From NCBI GenBank assembly GCA_958418185.1, contig CATZEP010000046.1:1-9301 (forward strand): 9,301 bases of DNA, given 5' to 3'. The position numbers and the translations under genes are program-made. The DNA comes from an uncultured Collinsella sp. GTDB taxonomy: Bacteria; Actinomycetota; Coriobacteriia; Coriobacteriales; Coriobacteriaceae. Shown piece by piece: positions 1 through 7,136 of the stretch. Under the pieces are notes generated by a model that saw only the letters and a list, made by a program, of their open reading frames with translations, was not told the origin of the DNA and ran no database searches. Position 1 is the first letter of the stretch, and each line of letters starts with the position of its first letter.

Positions 1-1065
1 GCCGACGACATGGCAGTTGCCCTTAAAGAACTTCAGACGGACGGTGCCGGTCACGAACTTCTGGGTGTCGACCATAAAGGCGTCGAGCGCGTTTTTGAGT
101 GGGCTGTACCACTGGCCGTTGTACACGGCGGTGGCCCAATCCTGCTCGAGCTTAATCTTAGTCTTGAGCAGGTCGCCCTCAACGCAAATGTCCTCGAGCG
201 CCTTGTGGGCGGTGATAAGCGTCAGGGCTCCGGGAACCTCATAGCACTCGCGGCTCTTGAGGCCCACCAGACGATCCTCGACCAGGTCCAGACGGCCAAA
301 GCCGTTGTCGCCCGAAATCTTGTTGAGCGCGATGACGATCTCGGAGAGCTTCATCTTCTTGCCGTCGACGGCGACGGGCTTGCCGGCCTCAAACTCAATC
401 TCGGTATACGTCGGGGTATCGGGCGTATCCTCGGGATTCTTGGTCATAACCCAGGCGTCGTCGAGCGGCTCATTCCAGGGGTCCTCCAGGTGGCCACACT
501 CAATGGCACGACCCCACAGGTTGTCGTCGATGGAATAGGGGTTGTCGTTGGCACCCTCGGGAACCGGCACGTTGTGGGCGTGGGCATAGGCGACCTCGTC
601 GGGACGGCACTTCAGATCCCACTCGCGAACGGGGGCGATAACCTTAAGCTCGGGGTCGAGGGCCTTGACCGCAGCCTCAAAACGAACCTGGTCGTTACCC
701 TTGCCGGTGCAGCCGTGGGCGACGTAGGTCGCGCCAAACTCGTGAGCGACCTCGACAAGCTTCTTGGCGAGCAGCGGGCGAGACAGGGCGGAGAGCAGCG
801 GGTACTTGTTCTCGTACATGGAATTTGCGGCGATGGCCTTAGTCAGGAACTCATCGGAGAACTCGTCGCGCAGGTCGAGCACCTGGCAATCGAGAACGCC
901 CAGGTCGAGCGCCTTCTGCTTCTTGGCATCCAGGCCGGTCTCCTCCTGGCCCACGTTGCCGCAGACGCAAACGACATCGAGATTTTTCTCGTCCTGGAGC
1001 CACTTGACACATACGGATGTATCAAGACCACCGGAATATGCGAGAACGACTTTTTCCTTGCTCAT
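1..1065 (-). CDS. argG: Argininosuccinate synthase, N-terminal 355 residues (3' end beyond window)
   Basis: Reading the minus strand from the ATG at 1065-1063 gives an open frame of 355 codons running off the left edge. The enzyme joins citrulline and aspartate with ATP hydrolysis to AMP, the penultimate step of arginine synthesis, in the cytosol. Visible family motifs are the N-type ATP pyrophosphatase P-loop YSGGLDTS (residues 10-17), the citrulline/aspartate-binding stretch HGCTGKGNDQVRFE (117-130) and YSIDDNLWGR (about 177-186). The family is usually about 400 residues, so roughly 45 C-terminal residues are missing. The start is supported by an AAAGGAAA ribosome site 6-8 bases upstream and by the protein beginning MSKEKVVLAYSGG, as expected. 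The neighbour (HAD hydrolase) is divergent across 554 bp. No ArgR box could be called with confidence, and argH is not visible in this window. Confidence 0.97.
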   Translation of the reverse strand, partial: MSKEKVVLAYSGGLDTSVCVKWLQDEKNLDVVCVCGNVGQEETGLDAKKQKALDLGVLDCQVLDLRDEFSDEFLTKAIAANSMYENKYPLLSALSRPLLAKKLVEVAHEFGATYVAHGCTGKGNDQVRFEAAVKALDPELKVIAPVREWDLKCRPDEVAYAHAHNVPVPEGANDNPYSIDDNLWGRAIECGHLEDPWNEPLDDAWVMTKNPEDTPDTPTYTEIEFEAGKPVAVDGKKMKLSEIVIALNKISGDNGFGRLDLVEDRLVGLKSRECYEVPGALTLITAHKALEDICVEGDLLKTKIKLEQDWATAVYNGQWYSPLKNALDAFMVDTQKFVTGTVRLKFFKGNCHVVG

Positions 1066-1387
1066 GGCTGTTTCCTTTCGCCCTTGGTAGCTAGTTAGAA
1101 CATCGGTCAGTTGCAAGTCATTTCAAGGTCATATACCGTGCAATATCAGGTTAAATAGCAAAAATCAGCACATACATGCCCTAGAAACATGCAGCAATGT
1201 CGTGCTAAAACCCAACGACCTCAAAATGACTCTGTTGAGGCAATTCGCCCCATGCGGACAGAGACGATTGTTATCGTCGTCGGGAAATTGCGCACTGGCG
1301 TCGGATGGCATTGTCTGCAGTAGTGATGATCTTTACGAACTGCATCTGCCTCTCCTTTCACCTATCGCCGGGCGCAATTCTTATATC

Positions 1388-1436
1388 GTAAACGGTACCT
1401 ATTCCTCGGTAAACGGTTGTTTTTCCGTCTCCGTTT
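1388..1436. repeat. Direct repeat GTAAACGGT x2, 21 bp apart, with inverted core
   Basis: GTAAACGGT occurs at 1388-1396 and again at 1409-1417. The 21-bp offset is close to two helical turns, so the two copies would face the same side of the DNA. The core AAACGG (1411-1416) is matched by its inverse CCGTTT at 1431-1436. This layout would suit an operator for a regulator of the HAD gene or of argG, but a chance or coding repeat (it encodes V-N-G twice in the doubtful frame) is equally possible. Confidence 0.3.
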
Positions 1437-1578
1437 TCGATGGTCGCTATATTACGCTAAAGTGCCCGCGGCACAAGCGACAACTTCAAATTTCTGAAAA
1501 GTTTTTTCATTACTTTGTGAATGGTGATGCAAACGCGCGCCAATCCTGCGAAAATACGCCCGACTACGAGTTAATGGT

Positions 1579-1610
1579 TATAACGTCTGAAACAATCTCG
1601 AAACGAAAGG
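1579..1610 (+). promoter_or_regulatory. Possible -10 element and ribosome binding site of the HAD hydrolase gene
   Basis: TATAAC at 1579-1584 matches five of six bases of the -10 consensus and lies 35 bases before the ATG at 1620. The spacing fits a short leader, but no good -35 sequence lies 16-18 bases upstream. The ribosome binding site is the AAAGG within 1601-1610, nine bases before the ATG, and it decides the start of the gene. Confidence 0.35.
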
Positions 1611-1619
1611 CTCGCTTTT

Positions 1620-2447
1620 ATGCAAACTTACGAATCGGACGCCAATATCGGAAACATTAAGCTCATCGCCGTCGACATGGACAAGACACTGCTGACCGAC
1701 GAGCGCGTGCTGCCGCAAGGCCTTGACGAACGCCTGGACAAGCTCGCCGAAGCCGGCATCGTATTCTGCCCCGCCAGCGGACGTCCCGCCCCCAAGCTCG
1801 AGGAGATGTTCGAGGGCATCAAGAACCGCCTCGCCTTTTGTCCCGACAACGGCGCATGCGTGATCTATCGTGGCAGCTATATCTATAAGAGCATTATCGA
1901 CGTGGAGCTGTACCAGCAGGTCTTGAGCCGCGCCTCGGAGGATCCTCGCGCTGTCCCCGTCCTGTGCTGCTTCGACGAGTTCTACGTGCTTGCCCGCGAC
2001 CATCAATACCACGACGAGATCAGCGTCTACTACAACACAATCAACTACGTCGACAGCTTTGAGGGCATTGATATCGAGTCCAACAAGATCTCGATCTTCT
2101 TCCCCGACTACGACGCCGAGCCGGCGTTTCGCGAGGACTACAGCCCGGCATTCTCGGACCGACTCTACGTCACCAATGCTGGCCGCGAGTGGATCGACTT
2201 TATGAACTTGGGCGTCGACAAGGGCGCCGGCGTCGCGCACCTGTGCGAGCACCTGGACATCGATATCGCCGACGCCGCCGCCGTGGGCGATACTTACAAC
2301 GATATCCCCATGCTGGAGCGCGTCGGGCATAGCTTTATCGTGGACAATGCCGAGGAGCATATGAACGCGCATGCTAAGTGGCGCATTCCGAGCAACAACG
2401 ACGGGGGCGTACTGACGCTCATCGACGCCATCTTGGCGGCTCGTTAA
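1620..2447 (+). CDS. Cof-type HAD-superfamily hydrolase (sugar-phosphate phosphatase-like)
   Basis: A 275-residue cytosolic phosphatase of the Cof/YbiV branch (HAD subclass IIB), whose members usually dephosphorylate sugar phosphates, FMN/PLP or similar small substrates. Motif I is DMDKTLL with nucleophile Asp19 and general acid Asp21; Lys replaces the Gly usual in DxDGT, which the wider superfamily tolerates. Motif II is Ser53 in FCPASGRP, followed by the CPDNGA strand (residues 74-79) typical of Cof proteins. Motif III is probably Lys201 in VDKG, and motif IV is GDTYND (223-228), which binds Mg2+. The central part between motifs is the C2B cap that sets specificity. Length is normal for the family. 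The start is chosen on AAAGG nine bases upstream; the product carries about a dozen residues before the usual IKLIAVD beginning. The specific substrate cannot be read from sequence. It is convergent with polA. Confidence 0.93.
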   Translation: MQTYESDANIGNIKLIAVDMDKTLLTDERVLPQGLDERLDKLAEAGIVFCPASGRPAPKLEEMFEGIKNRLAFCPDNGACVIYRGSYIYKSIIDVELYQQVLSRASEDPRAVPVLCCFDEFYVLARDHQYHDEISVYYNTINYVDSFEGIDIESNKISIFFPDYDAEPAFREDYSPAFSDRLYVTNAGREWIDFMNLGVDKGAGVAHLCEHLDIDIADAAAVGDTYNDIPMLERVGHSFIVDNAEEHMNAHAKWRIPSNNDGGVLTLIDAILAAR

Positions 2448-2457
2448 CGCGCCCGTC

Positions 2458-2587
2458 GGACCTGGCCGGGCGAGGCGGGTAAGTTTTTCGTTCGGTCAGG
2501 TCCTGGGCTCGCTCGGAAAGCACATTAAGTGCTTTCCGGCTCGTGCGGAATCTACGAAAAACTTACCCGCCTCGCCCGGCCAGGTCC
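2458..2587. repeat. 130-bp element bounded by perfect 34-bp inverted repeats
   Basis: The segment 2458-2491 is the exact reverse complement of 2554-2587: 34 of 34 positions pair, and matching stops at the next base on both sides. The 62-bp interior carries a second perfect hairpin (2514-2538). The element starts 10 bp after the HAD stop and lies between two convergent genes. Neither outer flank is followed by a T-run, so it does not look like a simple intrinsic terminator, although a transcript from either side would form a very stable stem. No clear target-site duplication is visible in the flanks. Candidates are a miniature inverted-repeat element (MITE), a REPIN-like repeat, or a transcription-blocking structure between convergent genes. 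The repeat itself is certain; the class is not. Confidence 0.9.
2514..2538. repeat. Nested hairpin inside the 130-bp element
   Basis: CGGAAAGCAC (2514-2523) and GTGCTTTCCG (2529-2538) form a perfect 10-bp stem with a five-base ATTAA loop. It sits close to the middle of the larger inverted repeat. No T-run follows on either strand. Confidence 0.8.
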
Positions 2588-2654
2588 TGCGGTGACTTGC
2601 TTGCCGCCTGGATGGCGTCTTGGCGTCTAGATACTTGGCTGATTATTTGGAATG

Positions 2655-2686
2655 AAGGGGGCTCCTTGTTGGCAAGGAGCCCCCTT
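2655..2686. terminator. Strong hairpin downstream of polA, likely bidirectional terminator
   Basis: A perfect 14-bp GC-rich stem (2655-2668 with 2673-2686) closed by a TTGG loop begins 35 bases past the polA stop codon on the minus strand. On the plus strand it is followed by a T-rich tract (TTCTGGTTTTGG), while on the minus strand the tract is poorer (TTCATTCC). It therefore probably ends polA transcripts and also stops any read-through from the convergent HAD gene. Confidence 0.75.
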
Positions 2687-2721
2687 CTGGTTTTGGTTAC
2701 TTTGGAGTTGTGGGTGTACCC

Positions 2722-5472
2722 TTACTTGGCGTCGGCCCAGGTTATGCCGGTGCTGGCTTCGGCGATTAGGGGTACGCGGAGGTCTACTACGTGCTCCATG
2801 ACGTCTTGGACCATGGCGGTCAGGTGCTCGACTTCGTCGACCGGGCACTCAAAGTCCAGTTCGTCGTGTACCTGCAGGATCATGTGGGCGGCAAAGCCTT
2901 CTTCTTCCAGACGGCGGCTTACTCGGGCCATCGCAATCTTGATGATATCAGCGGCGGTGCCCTGCATGGGGTGGTTCATGGCCGTGCGCTCGCCAAAGCC
3001 GCGAAGTTGCGGATTTTTAGCCTTGAGCTCCGGAATATGGCGACGGCGGCCGTACATGGTCTCGGCGTAACCTGTCTGCTTGGCACGCGCCACCACGTTG
3101 TCGAGGAACGTGCGCACGCCCGGATAGGCCTCGTAGTAGCGGTCGATCATGTCGCGCGCCTCGGCCATCGAGATATGCAGCGACTGCGACAGGCCGTAGG
3201 CCTGCTGACCATACACGATGCCAAAGTTCACGGCCTTGGCGCGACTGCGCAAGTCGGGCGTTACCTCGGACACCGGCACGCCAAACACGCGCGCCGCCGT
3301 CTCGGCATGGAAGTCCTCGCCCTCGTTAAAGGCGCGCACCAGGTGCTCGTCACCCGAGAGATGCGCCAGCAGACGCAGCTCGATCTGCGAGTAGTCCACC
3401 GCCAAAAAGACACTTCCCTCGCCTGCCGAAAACGCCGTCTTGACGGTACGGCCCAGCTCCGAGCGCGTCGGGATGTTCTGCAGGTTCGGGTCGCTCGAGG
3501 ACAGGCGTCCCGTTGCCGTGATGGTCTGGTTGTACGTGGTGTGCACGCGACCGTCACCGCGGCGCAGCGGGCCCAGCGTGTCCAGATAGGTGGACTTGAT
3601 CTTGGACTTCTCACGCCAGTCCAAGATCAGACGCACGATTTCGTGGTCACGGGCAAGGTCGCTTAACACCTTGGCGTTGGTCGAATAGTAGCCGCGCTTG
3701 GTCTTTTTGAGGCCCTTGGTCGGAAGCCCCATAACGTCAAACAGCACGTGCGAGAGCTGCATGGGGCTGCCGATGTTAAAGGTCTCGTCCCCTGCCAGGT
3801 CGCGGATGCTGCGCTCGACCTCGGCAATCTGGGTAGCAAGCCCCTCGGACAGACTATGCAGACGGTCGGGGTCTACAAGCATGCCCGCGCGCTCCATCTT
3901 GGCAAGCACCGGCACGAGCGGCATCTCAATGCCATCGAACACGTTGGCGGCGTTCTCACGGGCCATGCGGTCGCGCAACGGTGCGACCAGCGCCAGCGTC
4001 AGAGCCGCAGTACGGGCGGCGGGCGCAGGAGCGTCCTCGCCGGCACCCTCTGCACCGCGCGCCGCGGGCAGCGCCATCTGCAGATAGGTATCGGCCAGAT
4101 ACGCCTCGTCAAACTCGGAGCGGTCGGAATCCAACAGGTAGGCGGCGACCACGGTGTCGAAGATGCGCGTGGAATCGACTGCCAGCGGATCCATGAGCTC
4201 GGGCTCGGAAGAATCGATGGGCGAAAGCTCATGCAGCAGCGCCTTCGTATCCGGGCTCGCCACGCGGCCCTCCATAAACAGGCGCGCAAGCACGCCGGCA
4301 ATCACGCCGTGGGCGAAGTTGAAGCCATCGACTACGCCAGTGGTACCGCCGTCGCCCTCCTCAAGCGCAAGCAGCCCCTTGGACGTCGCCAGCCACAGCG
4401 TACGCGTCAGGCCAAAGAGCGCACCCTCCTCCTTGTCATCGTCCACCACGGCGGCAATCCACTCGCCCGCCTCGATCGCACGAGTAACCTCGGCGGCAAC
4501 GGCAGCGAGCGCCTCGGCATCGCCGGCGGCAGCGCGCATAACGGGGGGAATCTCAAACGCGCTGGCGGTGACCGCAGCCCCACCCTCGCCACCAATCAGT
4601 GACAAGAAACGGTTCTGCATGGCCGTAATGCCGAGTGCTCCCAGTGCCGCGGACACTTCATCGGCAGAAAACGCCGGGAAGGACGTTTCGTCAAAGTCGA
4701 GCTCGACAGGCGCATCGGTGCGAATGGTCGCAACCTTGCGGCTCAGCAGCGCATCGTCGATGTGCGCACGCAGGTTCTCGCCCATCTTGCCCTTGACCTC
4801 GTCAGCGTGCGCGATGACCTCGTCCAAGCTGCCGTACTGCGCGATGAGCGCGCTCGCCTTTTTGGGGCCGATGCCCGGTACGCCGGGAATGTTGTCCGAC
4901 GTATCACCCTTCAGACCGTAAAAATCGGGCACGAGCGCCGGCGTAATGCCGTGATACAGGTCATCCACGCTCTCGGGCGTCATAATCGCTACGTCGGACA
5001 GACCCTTGCGGGTCGAGACCACGTTGACGTGCTCGGTCACGAGCTGATACATGTCGCGGTCGCCGGTCACCAGCAGCACGTCGCAGCCGGCTTCCTCACC
5101 CAGGCGAGCCATGGTACCCAGGATATCGTCGCCTTCCCAGCCCTCGGACTGCAGAATCGGCACGTTAAGCGCCGTGAGCAGCTCCTTGATCATCGGAAAC
5201 TGCGCGTGCAGATCGGGATCCATGGGCGGACGCTGCGCCTTATACTGCGGCAGCATCTCCATGCGTACGCGCGGCTTGCCCTTGTCAAACGCCACGACCA
5301 CACCGTCGGGGTTAAAGGCGTCGATCATCTTGAGAAACATGTTCAGAAAGCCAAAGATCGCGTTGGTGGGGCGACCGTCCGGCGCGTTCATGGTCGGCGG
5401 CACGGCGTGGAAGGCGCGGTGCATGAGCGAGTTGCCGTCAATAACGGCAAAGGTGCGGCGCTTGTCAGACAT
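2722..5472 (-). CDS. polA: DNA polymerase I with degenerate 3'-5' exonuclease domain
   Basis: The 916-residue enzyme removes RNA primers and fills gaps in replication and excision repair. The N-terminal flap 5'-3' exonuclease (about 1-290) keeps its metal ligands: Asp12, Asp63, GWEGDD (111-116), TGDRD (136-140) and GDTSDN (189-194), followed by the helix-hairpin-helix PGVPGIGPKKA. The polymerase domain (about 530-916) has motif A VDYSQIELR with Asp693, motif B R742/K746/F750/Y754, and motif C VHDE (868-871). The middle domain (about 310-500) lacks the acidic DxE and later exonuclease motifs: where DTET is expected the sequence reads VVDDDKEE, so proofreading is probably lost, as in Bacillus and Thermus Pol I. 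I chose the ATG at 5472-5470 because the protein then begins MSDKRRTFAVIDG and a GAGG lies eight bases upstream. A GTG at 5511 in frame lacks a properly spaced ribosome site. Transcribed alone, divergent from the M18 peptidase gene. Confidence 0.97.
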   Translation of the reverse strand: MSDKRRTFAVIDGNSLMHRAFHAVPPTMNAPDGRPTNAIFGFLNMFLKMIDAFNPDGVVVAFDKGKPRVRMEMLPQYKAQRPPMDPDLHAQFPMIKELLTALNVPILQSEGWEGDDILGTMARLGEEAGCDVLLVTGDRDMYQLVTEHVNVVSTRKGLSDVAIMTPESVDDLYHGITPALVPDFYGLKGDTSDNIPGVPGIGPKKASALIAQYGSLDEVIAHADEVKGKMGENLRAHIDDALLSRKVATIRTDAPVELDFDETSFPAFSADEVSAALGALGITAMQNRFLSLIGGEGGAAVTASAFEIPPVMRAAAGDAEALAAVAAEVTRAIEAGEWIAAVVDDDKEEGALFGLTRTLWLATSKGLLALEEGDGGTTGVVDGFNFAHGVIAGVLARLFMEGRVASPDTKALLHELSPIDSSEPELMDPLAVDSTRIFDTVVAAYLLDSDRSEFDEAYLADTYLQMALPAARGAEGAGEDAPAPAARTAALTLALVAPLRDRMARENAANVFDGIEMPLVPVLAKMERAGMLVDPDRLHSLSEGLATQIAEVERSIRDLAGDETFNIGSPMQLSHVLFDVMGLPTKGLKKTKRGYYSTNAKVLSDLARDHEIVRLILDWREKSKIKSTYLDTLGPLRRGDGRVHTTYNQTITATGRLSSSDPNLQNIPTRSELGRTVKTAFSAGEGSVFLAVDYSQIELRLLAHLSGDEHLVRAFNEGEDFHAETAARVFGVPVSEVTPDLRSRAKAVNFGIVYGQQAYGLSQSLHISMAEARDMIDRYYEAYPGVRTFLDNVVARAKQTGYAETMYGRRRHIPELKAKNPQLRGFGERTAMNHPMQGTAADIIKIAMARVSRRLEEEGFAAHMILQVHDELDFECPVDEVEHLTAMVQDVMEHVVDLRVPLIAEASTGITWADAK

Positions 5473-5514
5473 ATTGAATACCTCGCTTTGGGCTGGGCAC
5501 GGTTTGCTCACTCC

Positions 5515-5520
5515 AGTTTA
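5515..5520 (-). promoter_or_regulatory. Weak candidate -10 for polA
   Basis: On the minus strand TAAACT (four of six consensus bases) lies 42 bases before the polA ATG in an otherwise very GC-rich gap. There is no recognisable -35, so this is only the best candidate in the polA/M18 divergent region. Confidence 0.25.
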
Positions 5521-5580
5521 CACGCTCCCCGCCCCGCGGCCACTGCACATCAAGCTCCCCTGCCGCCGCGAGCCCGCGCG

Positions 5581-5589
5581 TGATACGAT
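5581..5589 (+). promoter_or_regulatory. Candidate extended -10 promoter for the M18 aminopeptidase
   Basis: TGATACGAT fits an extended -10 (TG, one base, then TACGAT at 5584-5589, which differs from TATAAT at two positions). It lies 49 bases before the ATG. The -35 region is poor, as is common for extended -10 promoters. The AAAGGAG ribosome site is at 5624-5630. Confidence 0.4.
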
Positions 5590-5638
5590 GGCTCACGGTA
5601 CATCAACCAGCACGATCGATCCGAAAGGAGCCTGCGTC

Positions 5639-7036
5639 ATGGAGCGTCCCTGCGCATGGAAAAAGTACACGCCACAGCAAGTCGAGGAGCTCGAGGAGCT
5701 TTGCCGCGGCTATAAGCAGTTTTTGAGCGAGAACAAGACCGAGCGCCTGTGCGTCAAGGCCGGCATCAAGATGGCCGAGGAGGCGGGATACGTCGACCTG
5801 GAGACCGTGATCGCCGAAGGCCGCGAGCTCAAGGCAGGCGACAAGGTGTACGCCGCCAACCACGGCAAGGACCTTATGCTCGTCAACCTGGGCACCACCC
5901 CGCTCGAGCAGGGCTTTAACATCCTGGGCGCCCACGTGGACTCGCCGCGCCTGGACCTCAAGCAAAATCCCGCCTTCGAGGCCGGCGACATGGCCTACCT
6001 CGACACGCACTACTACGGCGGCGTCAAGAGCTACCACTGGGTGGCCTCCCCGCTTGCACTTGTAGGCGTCATCTGCAAAAAGGACGGCACCACCGTCGAC
6101 ATCAACATCGGCGACAAGGCGGACGACCCGGTCTTTACCATCTCCGACCTGCTGATCCACCTCTCGAGCGAGCAGATGTCCAAGCCCGCCAAGGACGCCG
6201 TCGACGCCGAGATCCTCGACGTGCGCGTGGGCGGCCGTCCCGTCAAGTTCGATGAGGACGACAAGGACGCCCCCAAGGAGCCCGTCAAGCAGATGTTCCT
6301 GGACATCCTCAAGGAGCAGTACGACGTCGAGGAGGAGGACTTCCTCTCCGCCGAGATCGAGGTCGTGCCCGCCGGCCCCGCCCGCGACATGGGCCTCGAC
6401 CGCTCCATGATTTTGGGCTATGGCCACGACGACCGCGTCTGCGCCTACCCCTCCATGCTCGCCCAGATCAATGTGGCCAATGTCGAGCGCACGAGCATCA
6501 CGCTCATCGTCGATAAGGAGGAGATCGGCTCCGTAGGTGCCACCGGCATGACGAGCCGTTTCTTCGAGAACACCGTCGCCGAGATCATGACGCTCGCCGG
6601 CGAGGATAGCCCGCTGACCCTACGCCGCGCACTCGCCCGCAGCCGCATGCTCTCCTCCGACGTGTCTGCCGGCTTCGACCCGGGCTATGCCGGCAAGTTC
6701 GAAACCAAGAACGCCGCCTTTATGGGTCGTGGCCTGTGCTTTAACAAGTACACGGGCAGCCGCGGCAAGGGCGGTTCAAACGACGCCGACGCCGAGTACG
6801 TGGCCCTCGTCCGCGACATCATGGACGAGGCCGGCGTGGACTTCCAGACCTGCGAGCTCGGCCGCGTCAACGCGGGCGGCGGCGGCACCATCGCCTACAT
6901 CATGGCCAAGTACGGCATGAACGTCATCGACTCCGGCGTTGCCGTCCTGTCCATGCACGCCCTGTGGGAGGTCGCTAACAAGGCCGATATCTACGAGGCC
7001 TATCGCGGCTACAAGGCTTTCCTCGAGCGCGCCTAA
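5639..7036 (+). CDS. M18-family zinc aminopeptidase (aspartyl aminopeptidase-like)
   Basis: A 465-residue cytosolic metallo-aminopeptidase that removes N-terminal, often acidic, residues from peptides; family members form large dodecameric tetrahedra. The two-metal site is complete: His99 in GAHVD with Asp101 supporting it, bridging Asp265 in GHDDRV, general base Glu294 and ligand Glu295 in DKEEIGS, Asp341 in SSDVSAGFDP and His440 in SMHALWE. The stretch from about 120 to 250 is the dimerisation/oligomerisation domain inserted in the catalytic fold. Length is normal for the family. The start is the ATG preceded by AAAGGAG eight bases upstream; the frame stays open far upstream over polA, but that part is non-native. 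Codon use is extremely GC-rich at third positions, suggesting high expression. It is divergent from polA (166 bp) and precedes yaaA on the same strand by 100 bp. Exact substrate preference is not readable. Confidence 0.95.
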   Translation: MERPCAWKKYTPQQVEELEELCRGYKQFLSENKTERLCVKAGIKMAEEAGYVDLETVIAEGRELKAGDKVYAANHGKDLMLVNLGTTPLEQGFNILGAHVDSPRLDLKQNPAFEAGDMAYLDTHYYGGVKSYHWVASPLALVGVICKKDGTTVDINIGDKADDPVFTISDLLIHLSSEQMSKPAKDAVDAEILDVRVGGRPVKFDEDDKDAPKEPVKQMFLDILKEQYDVEEEDFLSAEIEVVPAGPARDMGLDRSMILGYGHDDRVCAYPSMLAQINVANVERTSITLIVDKEEIGSVGATGMTSRFFENTVAEIMTLAGEDSPLTLRRALARSRMLSSDVSAGFDPGYAGKFETKNAAFMGRGLCFNKYTGSRGKGGSNDADAEYVALVRDIMDEAGVDFQTCELGRVNAGGGGTIAYIMAKYGMNVIDSGVAVLSMHALWEVANKADIYEAYRGYKAFLERA

Positions 7037-7045
7037 CCAGTCCCT

Positions 7046-7051
7046 TATAAC
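7046..7051 (+). promoter_or_regulatory. Candidate -10 for yaaA, overlapping the start of the leader hairpin
   Basis: TATAAC (7046-7051) lies just after the M18 stop codon, with TCGAGC (7023-7028) 17 bases upstream as a weak -35 (three of six). If used, transcription would start near 7058 inside the left arm of the inverted repeat, giving a yaaA transcript with a shortened or altered leader hairpin. Confidence 0.3.
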
Positions 7052-7121
7052 TTGCGGTGAAATACGGACTAAACTGGCCCATAAACGGCCAAAACAGACC
7101 GTATTCCACCGCAACTTTTTT
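7052..7121 (+). terminator. Long imperfect hairpin plus T6 run between the M18 gene and yaaA
   Basis: The arms 7052-7079 and 7087-7114 pair at 22 of 28 positions around a seven-base loop (CATAAAC). The outer eight and next seven pairs are perfect (TTGCGGTG and AATACGG), as are the five GC-rich pairs at the loop (TGGCC). A run of six T follows at 7116-7121, so on the plus strand it has the shape of an intrinsic terminator for the M18 gene. The yaaA Shine-Dalgarno begins within about five bases of the T-run, so the same structure could act as an attenuator or leader element of yaaA. Near-symmetry of the arms also allows a repeat-family origin. Confidence 0.65.
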
Positions 7122-7136
7122 GGCAGAGGAGAGTCC

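Larger units (their letters stand above)
1066..1619. other. AT-richer intergenic gap between divergent argG and HAD genes, with a doubtful open frame
   Basis: This 554-bp stretch is visibly poorer in G and C than the genes on both sides. A frame on the plus strand stays open from a GTG at 1202 to a stop at 1660 (152 codons), overlapping the start of the HAD gene by 41 bases. It lacks a Shine-Dalgarno before the GTG (1202) or the first ATG (1226), uses mixed A/T-ending codons unlike its neighbours, and matches no family I recognise, so I do not call it a gene. It also contains GTAAACGGT twice (1388-1396 and 1409-1417), 21 bp apart, followed by the inverse core CCGTTT at 1431-1436. The part nearest argG (1090-1200) should contain the argG promoter, but I see no convincing -35/-10 pair. 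Confidence 0.5.

Noticed and set aside
10..1098. 362-codon open frame on the plus strand opposite argG
   Set aside because: It mirrors the codon pattern of argG on the opposite strand, has a low-complexity V/L/G/A-rich product and no ribosome site; argG is unambiguous on the minus strand.
1111..1195. Possible ArgR operator upstream of argG (TTGCA/TGCAA pair and repeated GCATGT words)
   Set aside because: The half-sites do not match a known ARG-box consensus at the right spacing; such short words occur by chance.
1578..2372. 264-codon open frame on the minus strand opposite the HAD gene
   Set aside because: V/D/A-rich antisense product typical of high-GC shadow frames; the HAD motifs on the plus strand are complete.
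2448..2600. The 34-bp inverted repeats as insertion-sequence ends
   Set aside because: Only 62 bp lie between them, with no transposase frame and no visible target duplication, so a full insertion sequence is excluded; a non-autonomous element remains possible.
3748..4602. Several long plus-strand frames within polA (also 2791-3666, 4154-4921, 4762-5583)
   Set aside because: Antisense to a complete polA, with R/H/G- or S-rich compositions and no recognisable domain or start signal.
5473..5511. Upstream GTG start for polA
   Set aside because: The GGAG lies almost against the GTG with no spacing, while the ATG at 5472 has a properly spaced GAGG and a family-like N-terminus.
5051..5638. Long N-terminal extension of the M18 aminopeptidase frame over polA
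   Set aside because: The extension is antisense to polA and non-conserved; AAAGGAG before the ATG at 5639 and a family-typical N-terminus fix the start there.
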